Of a DNA stretch of 64,000 nt, positions 1-7,902 are shown one piece after another. The DNA lies in the NCBI GenBank assembly GCA_963844235.1, contig CAWJNF010000008.1:1116001-1180000 (forward strand), read 5' to 3'. Made by a program: the position numbers and the translations under genes. Below the pieces are notes generated by a model. That model was given only the letters and a program-made list of their open reading frames with translations. It searched no databases and was not told the origin of the DNA. The first letter of the stretch is position 1; every line of letters starts with the position of its first letter. Source of the stretch: CAWJNF01 sp963844235 (GTDB taxonomy: Bacteria > Actinomycetota > Thermoleophilia > Gaiellales > Gaiellaceae).

Positions 1-79
1 CGAGCCACGAGCGTGATCTCAGGCGACGATATCGGCCGCCATCCGGCGGTGCCACGGTTACCGGTCAATTGCAGATCAA

Positions 80-1168
80 TCATTTGGGCTTCGGGAGCAG
101 GTAGGCCGCCGTGGTGTCCCACGACGCGTCGACGCGGTCGCCGAGCGTGGCCGACATGCGGGCGAGCTGGTGCTCCTGCTTCTGGATACGAAACTCGGTG
201 CCGTCCTCGAGCTCGAGGAAGAGCGTCGCTATCGCGCCGACGAACTCCTCGCCTCTCAGCCGGCCGTTGACACGGTTCTCGAGCAGATCGCCCTCGGCCG
301 CTGTCGTGATGCGATCGGCGGCGATCACGAACGTGGCCGCCTCCCCGACCTCCGGCACGCCGTTCGTAGCGTGCACGGCGAACTCGCCGGTCGACGTCGA
401 GACCATGAGCCTCCCCGCCTCCACCGCCGTGACGGTTCCGGAGAGGATGTTGTTGGTACCGACGAACTCGGCCACGAAGCGGTTGTGCGGCCGCCGGTAC
501 ACCTCCTGCGGCGGCCCGGCCTGCTGGATCTCCCCCAGGTACATGACGATGATGCGATCAGCGGTCGCGAGCGCCTCCGACTGGTTGTGCGTCACGTAGA
601 CGAACGTGATCCCGAGCTCCTGCTGCAACAGCCGCAGCTCGCTCTGCATCCGCACACGCAAATGCGCGTCGAGCGACCCCAACGGCTCGTCCAGCAGCAG
701 CACCTTCGGATCCATGACGAGCGCCCGCGCCAGTCCCACCCGCTGCTTCTGGCCACCCGAGAGCTGGGAGATCGAGCGACCCGCGAGGTCGCCGATACCG
801 ACCTTCTCGAGGGCGCGCTTGACGCGCTCCCTGCGCTCCTCCTTCTCGACCTTTCGCATCTTGAGCCCGAACTCGACGTTCTTCGTCACGTTGAGGAACG
901 GGAACAGCGCGAAGTTCTGCCACACCAGAGGCGTGTCGCGCTCCCACGGCTTCATGTCGTTCGTCAACTGCCCGTCGATACGGATCAACCCGCTCGTCGG
1001 CGCCTCCAGCCCCGCAATCAGCCGCAACGTCGTCGTCTTCCCACAACCGCTCGGGCCGATGAAAGCCACGAACTCCCCGTGGTCGACCTCCAGGCTGATA
1101 CCGGCAACCGCGTTCACCTCCCCGAACCGCTTGACCACGTTCTCCAGCACCAGCGCCTTGTCGCTCAC
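80..1168 (-). CDS. Spermidine/putrescine-type ABC transporter ATP-binding protein (PotA-like)
   Basis: This is the ATPase that powers import through the two permeases encoded just upstream. In the 362-residue product I see Walker A GPSGCGKTT at 38-46, Q-loop Q84, signature LSGGQ at 136-140 and Walker B ending in DEP at 160-162. A C-terminal TOBE-like extension starts near 280, which is the usual length and layout of PotA/FbpC-family subunits. GTG start at 1168 lies one base after the stop of the upstream permease, so it is the last gene of a four-gene operon. The substrate is not shown by the ATPase itself; polyamine or another small cationic amine is inferred from the family. Confidence 0.93.
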   Translation of the reverse strand: MSDKALVLENVVKRFGEVNAVAGISLEVDHGEFVAFIGPSGCGKTTTLRLIAGLEAPTSGLIRIDGQLTNDMKPWERDTPLVWQNFALFPFLNVTKNVEFGLKMRKVEKEERRERVKRALEKVGIGDLAGRSISQLSGGQKQRVGLARALVMDPKVLLLDEPLGSLDAHLRVRMQSELRLLQQELGITFVYVTHNQSEALATADRIIVMYLGEIQQAGPPQEVYRRPHNRFVAEFVGTNNILSGTVTAVEAGRLMVSTSTGEFAVHATNGVPEVGEAATFVIAADRITTAAEGDLLENRVNGRLRGEEFVGAIATLFLELEDGTEFRIQKQEHQLARMSATLGDRVDASWDTTAAYLLPKPK

Positions 1169-1169
1169 C

Positions 1170-1991
1170 TCAGGCCCCCTCCTCCTCCAGCCCGACCCGC
1201 CGGCTACCCGTCCTCGCCCACACGAAGAGGACGAGCTGCGCGACGACGACGAGCGTGATCGTCACCCCGAACACGATCGTTCCGATCGCGTTGATACGAG
1301 CGCTCACCTGGCCCTGCAGCTCGTTGAAGATCGCGACCGGGAGCGTCACCTCGAGGCCCGACACGAACCACGAGATGATGAACTCGTCCCACGACACCGC
1401 CATCGTGATCAGAAGCGACGCGACCAGAGCCGGGGCCACCTGTGGGAGCACGACCTCCTTGATCGTCCGCCACTGGGACGCGCCCAGGTTCCAGGACGCT
1501 TCCTCGAGCGTGGCGTCCATCTCGGTCAGACGCATCCGCACGATCCCGAGCGCGAACGCCGAGGCCAGCACGACATGGGAGATGACGACCGACGTGAGCG
1601 AGCCCGACAGCCCGATCTCCTTCAGGTAGATCAGCAGCGCCAGACCGAGGATGATGAGCGGAATGCACGGCGGCAGGACCGCGATTCCCAGGTAGACGCC
1701 CTTGCCCTTGAAATCCCAGCGGTTCAGGAAGTAAGCCGCTGTCCCGCCGAGGAACGTCGCGATCACCGCGACGATCCCTCCCACGACGAGGCTGTTCTTG
1801 AGCGCGTTGGTGAACTCCGGCGTCGCGAACACGGCCTCGAACCACTTCGTCGAGAAGCCCTTCCACGGCAGGCTCGGGAACCGGTCCTCGTTAAAGGCGA
1901 ACACCATCAGCGACACGATCGGGGCGAAGATGAACGCGAACCCGAGGACGATGTAGAGCTTGAAGCCGATTCCGATCAGACGGTCGGTCAC
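1170..1991 (-). CDS. ABC transporter permease (PotC-like)
   Basis: An inner-membrane permease of 273 residues with about six hydrophobic helices. It has the family loop for ATPase contact (EEASWNLGASQWRTIKEVV region, mid-protein) and the typical PotC N-terminus with one helix followed by a periplasmic loop. The GTG start at 1991 overlaps the stop of the upstream permease as GTGA, implying translational coupling. An open frame continues upstream of this GTG but it is out of register with the real PotB-like gene and codes Arg/Ala-rich nonsense, so I did not extend it. Confidence 0.92.
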   Translation of the reverse strand: MTDRLIGIGFKLYIVLGFAFIFAPIVSLMVFAFNEDRFPSLPWKGFSTKWFEAVFATPEFTNALKNSLVVGGIVAVIATFLGGTAAYFLNRWDFKGKGVYLGIAVLPPCIPLIILGLALLIYLKEIGLSGSLTSVVISHVVLASAFALGIVRMRLTEMDATLEEASWNLGASQWRTIKEVVLPQVAPALVASLLITMAVSWDEFIISWFVSGLEVTLPVAIFNELQGQVSARINAIGTIVFGVTITLVVVAQLVLFVWARTGSRRVGLEEEGA

Positions 1992-2830
1992 GCCTTCACC
2001 TCCTCCTGGCGGGGAGCCATGCGCGCCTCCTTCTGCGGCGGGAACGCGGCCCTGAACGCGGCGAACACCGCGATCACGAGCGTCACCACCATGACGAGCG
2101 CGACCGTGGCCGCCTCGGGGAAGTCCGCCCCGGATTTGATCTTGGCGTTGAGGAGGATGGATAACGTCACCGCGTTGCTGGAGCCCAGCAGCGCCGGCGC
2201 GATGAAGTCCCCGAACGCCAGGATGAAAGCGAAGCTGAACGCGAAGACGATGCCGATCTTCGCCGTCGGGATCACGACCGTGAACACCGATCGGATGCGG
2301 CCCGCGCCGAGGTTGTTCGCGGCCTCGACGAGATCGCGGTCGACGTTGACGAGGCTGAACAGGATCAGCAACGTCGTCAGCGGGAAGAACAGCGTCAGGT
2401 AGCCGATTCCCGTCGCGAACGGCGTGCCAAGCATGTTGATCGGCCCGATGCTGATCTCCGCGAGCGCTCTGTTGATGATCCCGTCCTCGGCCAGGATCAG
2501 CTGCCACGAGTAGGCACGAACGACGTAGCTCGTGAAGAACGGCGTGATCAGCAGCATGATCGCGAGCCGCCGCGCGCCCGGCGAGACCCGGTACGCGAGC
2601 GCGTACGCGAGCGGGAAGGCGAGCACGGTGGCGGCGACCGCAGCCACCAGGGCGTACACGAGCGTCCGCACGTAGACCTGATGGAAGAGACCCGACCACA
2701 GGAGCTCGGTCCAGTTCGCGACGGTGTAGTCGTGCACGAGCCGGAAGTTCTCGACGATCCAGAAGCTCATCAGGATCAGGAACACGAGCGCGGCCAGGAA
2801 GAACGCGGCCTGCCACACGATCAGCGGCAC
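1988..2830 (-). CDS. ABC transporter permease (PotB-like), true start uncertain
   Basis: First permease of the importer; 280 residues from the GTG at 2830, with about six transmembrane helices and the EAA-type loop VEAANNLGAGRIRSVFTVV. The frame stays open upstream and encodes a plausible basic N-terminus (KRPRRIDTFKLFWG) before the first helix. No ATG, GTG or TTG occurs there. A strong Shine-Dalgarno AAGGAGG at 2931-2937 is followed 7 nt later by an in-frame ATA at 2921-2923, so initiation at a non-standard codon is possible. It follows the binding-protein gene after a GC-rich hairpin and overlaps the next permease by 4 nt. Confidence 0.9.
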   Translation of the reverse strand: MPLIVWQAAFFLAALVFLILMSFWIVENFRLVHDYTVANWTELLWSGLFHQVYVRTLVYALVAAVAATVLAFPLAYALAYRVSPGARRLAIMLLITPFFTSYVVRAYSWQLILAEDGIINRALAEISIGPINMLGTPFATGIGYLTLFFPLTTLLILFSLVNVDRDLVEAANNLGAGRIRSVFTVVIPTAKIGIVFAFSFAFILAFGDFIAPALLGSSNAVTLSILLNAKIKSGADFPEAATVALVMVVTLVIAVFAAFRAAFPPQKEARMAPRQEEVKA

Positions 2831-2943
2831 GCCCCAGAACAGCTTGAACGTGTCTATGCGGCGAGGCCGCTTGCCTACACGAGACTCGTCAGCGCCCTGC
2901 GAGGTGGCAGTGTCGACAGCTATTTGGAGGCCTCCTTGGACGG

Positions 2944-2978
2944 CGAGCGGGCCCCGTCGCTAGGACGGGGCCCGCTCG
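2944..2978 (-). terminator. Perfect intercistronic hairpin after the binding-protein gene
   Basis: Arms 2944-2958 and 2964-2978 are perfect 15-bp inverted repeats around a 5-nt loop. No T-run follows on the transcribed strand, so this looks like an mRNA-stabilising or attenuating hairpin that sets binding-protein expression above that of the permeases, rather than a full intrinsic terminator. Confidence 0.7.
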
Positions 2979-2984
2979 GCGTTG

Positions 2985-4274
2985 CTACTGCGCCTTGAAC
3001 TCCGTCCAGGCGTCGTTCCATTCCTCGATCGTCTGCTGCACGGGCAGCTTGCGGATCGAGATCCGGCCTTCGTCGTAGAGGTCGAGGATGTTCGGCCCCT
3101 CGAGGCTGAGATCGAGGCGGTCTACCCAGTCGGGCTGCTCCTCCGCCATGAGCTCCCAGCCCGCCGTGTTCGGGATCTCTGCCTGGTAGGCGGGCAGGAT
3201 GGCGGTCTGCATCTGCCCGCGAGGGCCGAGCGCGTAGTGGATGAACTCCTTCGCCTGCTCCGGATTCTTGGCGCCCTTGAAGATGCCGAGCGTCTCCGTC
3301 CACTGGATGGCGCCCTGCTCCGGGACGCTCGCGGCGACGGGATGGCCTTCGGCCTCGAGCAGGAGAGCCGTCCAGCCGCCGCCCGCCGGCTGGATCCAGA
3401 TCTCCCCGTTCGCGAAGACGCCGAACAGGTCCGCGATCGAGTAGAAACCCGCCGTGGCCGGCTTCAGGCTCTTGACGGTGTCCACCATCGTCTGGAACTG
3501 CGTCGCGTCGATGTCGTATGGGTCGAGCTCGCCGGCCGGCCACCAACTGCCCTTCGCGCCCTCGTACAGCCCGATCGGGCCCATATGGGCCCACCAGTCG
3601 AACCAGCCGACCTTTCCGGCGACCTTCGGGTCGAAGAGGATGTCGTAGGACTGAGCCTCCTCCTCGGTGACCTGCTCCGAGTTGTAGGCGAGGCCGAGGA
3701 AGCCGAAGCGCTGGATCAGGCCGTACACATCGCCGTCGAGCACGAGGCCGGGCACGAGCTCGCCTTCGGGCTTGAAGACGTCCTGGTAGTCGTCGAGCTC
3801 CGGGAACTCCGACGGGTCCAACGGCTCGATCAGGTCCGCCTCTTTGAGCTGCACGATGTACTCGGCATCCGCCTGGACGACGTCGTAGGTGCCCGGGGGC
3901 GAGGTCGTCGCGAGCGCGAGCATGTTGTCGCCGCCGGAGTACTCCTTGCCCCGGACCGTGATGCCGGTCTCGTCGGTGAACGGCTGGATGAACGAGGGGT
4001 CGTTGTGGCCGGGCCAGGAGAGCCAGTTCACGGTGCCGCCCTCGCCGCCGCTTGCCGGCGGCGCGGCCGCCGCCCCCGTCTCCCCCTCGGCCGGGGCGGC
4101 AGGCTCGGCGCTCTCCTCGTCGCCGCCTCCGCAGGCCGCCAGCGTCCCCCCCAGCGTCACGGCGCCGAGGAAAGCGCCGCCGCGGATCAGCAGGTCTCGC
4201 CTGGAGATGCCCGCGCGCTCGAGCGCCCGCAGGCGCTCCGCGACCCGCTCGAGATCTTCGCCGCCAGTAGCCAT
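2985..4274 (-). CDS. Extracellular solute-binding lipoprotein (PotD-like), Tat-type signal
   Basis: Captures substrate outside the membrane for the PotABC-like importer. The 429-residue product begins with about 23 charged residues, then SRRDLLIRGGAFLGAVTLGG, a twin-arginine motif with hydrophobic core. A lipobox LAAC follows (Cys about residue 48) and then an acidic, Ala/Gly-rich linker. The mature part matches the periplasmic spermidine/putrescine-binding fold in general pattern (INWLSWPGH-like start, DVVQADAEYI, WIQPAGGGWT). A Tat rather than Sec signal for the lipoprotein is seen in several actinobacterial families. First gene of the operon, preceded by AGGGAGGA and a good promoter. Confidence 0.9.
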   Translation of the reverse strand: MATGGEDLERVAERLRALERAGISRRDLLIRGGAFLGAVTLGGTLAACGGGDEESAEPAAPAEGETGAAAAPPASGGEGGTVNWLSWPGHNDPSFIQPFTDETGITVRGKEYSGGDNMLALATTSPPGTYDVVQADAEYIVQLKEADLIEPLDPSEFPELDDYQDVFKPEGELVPGLVLDGDVYGLIQRFGFLGLAYNSEQVTEEEAQSYDILFDPKVAGKVGWFDWWAHMGPIGLYEGAKGSWWPAGELDPYDIDATQFQTMVDTVKSLKPATAGFYSIADLFGVFANGEIWIQPAGGGWTALLLEAEGHPVAASVPEQGAIQWTETLGIFKGAKNPEQAKEFIHYALGPRGQMQTAILPAYQAEIPNTAGWELMAEEQPDWVDRLDLSLEGPNILDLYDEGRISIRKLPVQQTIEEWNDAWTEFKAQ

Positions 4275-4309
4275 CGCGTCCTCCCTATCGGCTTGGTCGA
4301 GGCGCGCTT

Positions 4310-4338
4310 AACCTAGGAGGCCAGGTATGAAAAGTCAA
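4310..4338 (-). promoter_or_regulatory. Sigma70-like promoter of the PotD-like operon
   Basis: On the minus strand TTGACT (4333-4338) is separated by exactly 17 nt from TAGGTT (4310-4315), followed by about 35 nt of leader and the ribosome site AGGGAGGA before the ATG at 4274. Confidence 0.6.
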
Positions 4339-4344
4339 GAATGA

Positions 4345-4360
4345 TTGCCTGAAATAGCAA
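4345..4360. promoter_or_regulatory. Candidate operator TTGC-N8-GCAA between divergent genes
   Basis: The inverted repeat TTGC (4345-4348) / GCAA (4357-4360) lies just upstream of the transporter -35 box and in the leader side of the regulator gene. This is where an autoregulating XRE repressor would bind. The assignment is inference from position and symmetry. Confidence 0.4.
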
Positions 4361-4421
4361 CGACGAGGGAGTAGGCTCGCGCTGGACTGCACTGCTACGC
4401 TGCCGCCCTTACCAGCGGCAG

Positions 4422-5018
4422 GTGAGGGAGAAGCGACTCGACGTGGACGGCGAGCAAGCCAACGGCTCGGGGGCCAACGGCCTGCATCTCGGCGTTCGCA
4501 TCCGGGCGCTCCGCGAGGGCCGGAGCATGTCGGCGCGCGAGCTCGCCGACCGTGCCGGTGTCACTCCGGCGTACCTGAGCCGGCTCGAGAACGGCCGGCT
4601 GAGCCCGACAGTGTCGACCCTGACCCGGGTCATGCAGGCGCTGGGGGAGCCCGTCTCGCGGGTGTTCGGAGACGACGACCTCGCCGGCCCCGTGGTGCGT
4701 GTAAGGGATCGCCGCGTGATCCGGAACCGAGGCGTCGACGACTACCTGCTCTCCCCCACCCGCTCCGGTCGGCTCGAGGTCATCGAGACCATCATCCAGC
4801 CGGGTGAGGGAAGCGGCGAGCCCCCGTACAGCCATCCCGGCGACGAGGAGTGCATCGTCGTCCTCGAAGGCACGTTACGCGTGTGGGTCGACGACGACGA
4901 GTACGACCTCCGACCCGGCGACGCGATCACGTTCCCGTGCCGCTCGCCGCACCAGTGGTCGAATCCGGCGAAGAGACACACCCGTGCCCTCTGGGTGCTG
5001 ACCCCGGCGGGGTACTGA
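4422..5018 (+). CDS. XRE-family regulator with C-terminal cupin domain
   Basis: A DNA-binding sensor of about 198 residues. An XRE helix-turn-helix spans roughly 27-80 (SARELADRAGVTPAYLSRLE is typical). A cupin barrel follows at about 115-195, with the cupin motif around PPYSHPGDEECIVVLEG and a PGDAITFP turn. This is the PuuR/SutR architecture, which in characterised cases represses amine or small-molecule catabolism and senses ligand through the cupin. GTG at 4422 gives the longest form; a second in-frame GTG at 4443 sits 12 nt behind GGAG and is an alternative. It is divergent from the importer and 1 nt upstream of the FAD oxidase, suggesting it controls both. Confidence 0.88.
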   Translation: MREKRLDVDGEQANGSGANGLHLGVRIRALREGRSMSARELADRAGVTPAYLSRLENGRLSPTVSTLTRVMQALGEPVSRVFGDDDLAGPVVRVRDRRVIRNRGVDDYLLSPTRSGRLEVIETIIQPGEGSGEPPYSHPGDEECIVVLEGTLRVWVDDDEYDLRPGDAITFPCRSPHQWSNPAKRHTRALWVLTPAGY

Positions 5019-5019
5019 C

Positions 5020-6615
5020 GTGGCCGCACCCTCCACCGCTCGCCGCAAGTTCTGGGGCTGGGGCCTCGAGGACGAGGGGCTCGACACCGCGGAGCTCGAG
5101 GACCTGGGCACGACGTTCGCCGATCGCTTCGGGCTCGACGGCGTCCGCATCCAGGAGCCGCCTCGCGTCCAGGAGCTCGCCCTGCCGGAGCCCCGCGTCG
5201 CCCCTCCGAGCACGCTCGAGAGCCTGTTCAGCGCCGAGCCTTACGAGCGGGCGGCCCACAGCTACGGCAAGTCGTTCCGCGACATCGTGCGGGCCTTCCG
5301 GCGCGAGTACCCGCACCCGCCCGACCTCGTCGCCTTTCCGCGCGACGAGGCTGATGTGATCGCGATCCTCGACTGGTGCACGGAGGAGCACGTCGCCGCC
5401 GTGCCCTTCGGCGGAGGCTCCAGCGTCGCGGGAGGGGTCGAGCCGGATGTCGGCGAGAGCTACCGGGGAGCCGTCTCGATTGACCTGGGCCGGCTCGACC
5501 GGGTGCTCGAGGTGGACGCGGCGTCGCGCTCGGCGCGGATCCAGGGAGGAACGCTGGGGCCGTCGCTCGAGGCCCAGCTGAAGCCGCACGGGCTGACGCT
5601 GCGCCACTTCCCGCAGGCCTTCGAGTGGTCGACGCTCGGCGGCTGGATCGCGACCCGCTCGGGAGGCCACTTCGCAACGCTCTTCACCCACATCGACGAG
5701 TTCGTCCAGGGGCTGCGCGCGGTGACGCCACGCGGCGTGCTCGAGACGCGCCGCCTGCCGGCCTCCGGCGCCGGGCCGTCCCCGGACCGCTTCCTCTGCG
5801 GCTCGGAGGGAACACTCGGCATCATCACCGAGGCCTGGATGCGTCTCCAGGGCCGCCCCACGTTCCGGGCCGGCGCCTCGGTGCACTTCGCGAGCTTCGA
5901 GGACGCCGCAGAGGCCTCCCGACTCGTGGCCCAGTCCGGCCTGTACCCCAGCAACTGCCGGCTGCTCGACCAGGACGAGGCTCTCCTCTCCGGCAGCGGC
6001 GACGGCTCGAGCTCGATTCTGGTGCTCGGCTTCGAGTCGGCCGACCACGAGCTCGAGCCCTGGCTAGCCCGCGCGCTCGAGATCTGCCGCGAGCACCGTG
6101 GGGAGCCACAGGCCGAGGAGCGCGGTTCCGACGCGGCCGCAGCGTGGCGCGCGGCCTTCCTGCGCGGGCCGCACATCCGCGACGCCATGCCGCGGCTCGG
6201 CCTCATCCACGAGACCTTCGAGACCGCGGTAACGTGGGATCGCTTCCCGGAGTTCCACGACGGCGTCCGCGCGGCGGTTCGCGACGCGATGGACCGCCAG
6301 TGCGGCGGCGGCGCGCTCTCCTGCCGCTTCACATACGTGTACCCGGACGGGCCGGCGCCCTACTACTCCGTCTACGCGCCGGGCCGGCCCGGCGCCGAGC
6401 TCGAGCAGTGGGACGCCGTGAAGACCGCGGCCTCGGAGGCGATCCTCGCGCTCGGCGGCACGATCACCCACCACCACTCGGTGGGCCGGGACCACGCGCC
6501 CTGGTACCGGCGCGAGGTGCCCGGCCTGTTCCTCGAGGGGCTCGGTGCCGCCAAGGACATGCTCGACCCGGCCGGGATCATGAACCCCGGCGTCCTGCTC
6601 GAGCCTCGCGGCTGA
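5020..6615 (+). CDS. FAD-binding oxidase related to alkylglycerone-phosphate synthase
   Basis: A flavoprotein of 531 residues. The PCMH-type FAD-binding motif FGGGSSVAGG lies near 130, followed by the DxGRLDRVLEVD region. A C-terminal HHHSVGRDH at 484-492 corresponds to the His-rich motif of alkyldihydroxyacetonephosphate synthase (AGPS). The first 50 residues (FWGWGLEDEG) are also AGPS-like. In eukaryotes AGPS makes ether-lipid precursors; bacterial relatives are largely uncharacterised FAD-linked oxidases, so the reaction is uncertain. GTG start lies one base after the regulator stop, implying co-transcription with the XRE-cupin gene and a link to the divergent importer. Confidence 0.85.
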   Translation: MAAPSTARRKFWGWGLEDEGLDTAELEDLGTTFADRFGLDGVRIQEPPRVQELALPEPRVAPPSTLESLFSAEPYERAAHSYGKSFRDIVRAFRREYPHPPDLVAFPRDEADVIAILDWCTEEHVAAVPFGGGSSVAGGVEPDVGESYRGAVSIDLGRLDRVLEVDAASRSARIQGGTLGPSLEAQLKPHGLTLRHFPQAFEWSTLGGWIATRSGGHFATLFTHIDEFVQGLRAVTPRGVLETRRLPASGAGPSPDRFLCGSEGTLGIITEAWMRLQGRPTFRAGASVHFASFEDAAEASRLVAQSGLYPSNCRLLDQDEALLSGSGDGSSSILVLGFESADHELEPWLARALEICREHRGEPQAEERGSDAAAAWRAAFLRGPHIRDAMPRLGLIHETFETAVTWDRFPEFHDGVRAAVRDAMDRQCGGGALSCRFTYVYPDGPAPYYSVYAPGRPGAELEQWDAVKTAASEAILALGGTITHHHSVGRDHAPWYRREVPGLFLEGLGAAKDMLDPAGIMNPGVLLEPRG

Positions 6616-6657
6616 GCCCGCTGACGCCGGGGCTCCCTGTCCGTGCGTGGTCGGGGG

Positions 6658-6687
6658 GAGGAGCCCGGCACGAGAGCCGGGCTCCTC
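6658..6687. terminator. Bidirectional hairpin between convergent genes
   Basis: Arms 6658-6669 and 6676-6687 form a perfect 12-bp GC-rich stem with a 6-nt loop, midway between the oxidase stop and the stop of the convergent small exported-protein gene. It is a good candidate for a shared terminator, although no clear U-tract follows on either side. Confidence 0.6.
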
Positions 6688-6710
6688 GCGTGTCTCACGA
6701 GAGCGCTGCC

Positions 6711-6995
6711 TCAGACGTCCGCGTCCTCGGTCGTGGTCGCCCGGTCGCTGTCTTGCTCCGGCGTGGCGTTGCCACTCCGCTCCGGGCAGTCCCGGCCGTC
6801 CGCCGGCGTGGCGTCCGCCGATGGGCTCTCGGCCGCGCGCGGGTCGTCGCTTCCAGTCGCGACGTCGCTGGTGAGGGCTGCGACCCCCGCGTCAGCGCTG
6901 TTGCTCGTCAGCGCGTTCGCAATCCCGGCGCCGCCGAGCGCGAGCACTGCAACGAGCGCCGCGCCCGTGATCACCCTGCTGAACCTGCTTGTCAT
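6711..6995 (-). CDS. Small exported protein of unknown function
   Basis: I do not recognise this 94-residue product. It starts with a clear export signal (MTSRFSRVITGAALVAVLAL, then GGAGIANA as cleavage region). The rest is a low-complexity Ser/Asp/Ala/Thr-rich tail with no recognisable domain. The ATG at 6995 is preferred because AAAGGA lies at the right distance; an ATG six bases upstream would overlap that site. It follows the larger exported protein by 37 nt in the same direction and is probably co-transcribed with it, facing away from the two-component system. Confidence 0.6.
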   Translation of the reverse strand: MTSRFSRVITGAALVAVLALGGAGIANALTSNSADAGVAALTSDVATGSDDPRAAESPSADATPADGRDCPERSGNATPEQDSDRATTTEDADV

Positions 6996-7032
6996 CGTCA
7001 TCCTTTCGCTTGTTTGGTGCAACGTTGTCTGG

Positions 7033-7707
7033 TCAGGCGGTCGCGTCGCTCTCGGCCCGCTCCGGGCCGTCATCCCAGCGGTGCCCGGGAGGGCCGCCCG
7101 GGCCGAGGAGTTCACCGTTCACCATGTCCTCGATCCGCTGCGGCAGGTCGGCGAGGATCTCGTCGCCCTGCTCCTGGGTGAACCGCCCGGCCTCGACGGC
7201 GGCGGCGATGTCCTCCTCCGCCGAGTCGACCATCGCCTGGACGAGGCCGTCGACGGTCTTGTCCTCGGCACCGGCAATCTCGGCGAGCGTGTCGCCGCTC
7301 TCGAGCCGCTCGCGCAGCTCGTCGCGGGTCAGACCGAGGTAGGTCGCGGCAGCTTCGAGGCCTCCGAAGCGAACCTCGTGGTGGTGGCCGGGGCCGTCGT
7401 GGAAGAGCGGCCCGCCGAAGAGCGTGGCGCCCTCGGCCTCGAGATGCTCCTTGAGCGCGTCCGCCTGCTCCTGCGTGAGGTCGCCGTCTGCGACAGCCGT
7501 GTCGATCCGGGCCTCGTACGCATCGACGAGGGCTGACCTGAGCTCTCCCGGCTCGACGCCGAGCTGCGCGGCAGCGTCGTCGAGGATGGCCTGCTGGTCC
7601 TCCTCGGAGCCGAGCTGGCTCGCCGCCAGTGCCCCGCCGCCGCCGACGAGCGCGGCGGCGGCGACCGCGCCCATGACGACCCTGTTCCTCCATCTCTTCT
7701 CGATCAC
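7033..7707 (-). CDS. Exported helical repeat protein, function unknown
   Basis: A 224-residue protein with an N-terminal membrane/signal segment (about 10-33, ending ALAASQLG). It carries two related helical units: LGVEPGELRSALVDAY plus GDLTQEQADALKEHLE, and LGLTRDELRERLESGDTLAE plus GRFTQEQGDEILADLP. This arrangement is common in uncharacterised exported proteins of Actinobacteria. A His-rich patch (GPGHHHE, about 105-111) could bind metal; that is inference. GTG start with a near-ideal AAGGAGGT 5 nt upstream. It is divergent from the response regulator, and the shared promoter region carries a long inverted repeat, so it may be a target of that system. Confidence 0.75.
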   Translation of the reverse strand: MIEKRWRNRVVMGAVAAAALVGGGGALAASQLGSEEDQQAILDDAAAQLGVEPGELRSALVDAYEARIDTAVADGDLTQEQADALKEHLEAEGATLFGGPLFHDGPGHHHEVRFGGLEAAATYLGLTRDELRERLESGDTLAEIAGAEDKTVDGLVQAMVDSAEEDIAAAVEAGRFTQEQGDEILADLPQRIEDMVNGELLGPGGPPGHRWDDGPERAESDATA

Positions 7708-7763
7708 GTCTACCTCCTTGCGCTGTGGCTGACGGCTCTATGGCAGCAGCGCACTTTCAGACA

Positions 7764-7818
7764 CCGGTAAGAGCACGCACAGAAGTCGTGAAGAGTTCGC
7801 CGGTTCTGCTCTTACCGG
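7764..7818. promoter_or_regulatory. Perfect 12-bp inverted repeat in the divergent promoter region
   Basis: CCGGTAAGAGCA at 7764-7775 is repeated in inverse as TGCTCTTACCGG at 7807-7818, centre-to-centre 43 bp (about four helical turns). Its place between the exported-protein gene and the response regulator suggests a paired operator or a loop-forming site; an RNA hairpin is the alternative. Confidence 0.5.
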
Positions 7819-7902
7819 GCTCTGAAGCGCGCCTGCGAAGATCCGTTTCGTGCCCGGAAGGAACGATCCACGCGAGAACGCGACGGCATGCGGTAGAGGA
7901 CG

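Noticed and set aside
1..79. Leading 79 bases of the window
   Set aside because: Downstream of the importer ATPase stop; no motif, hairpin or reading frame of note.
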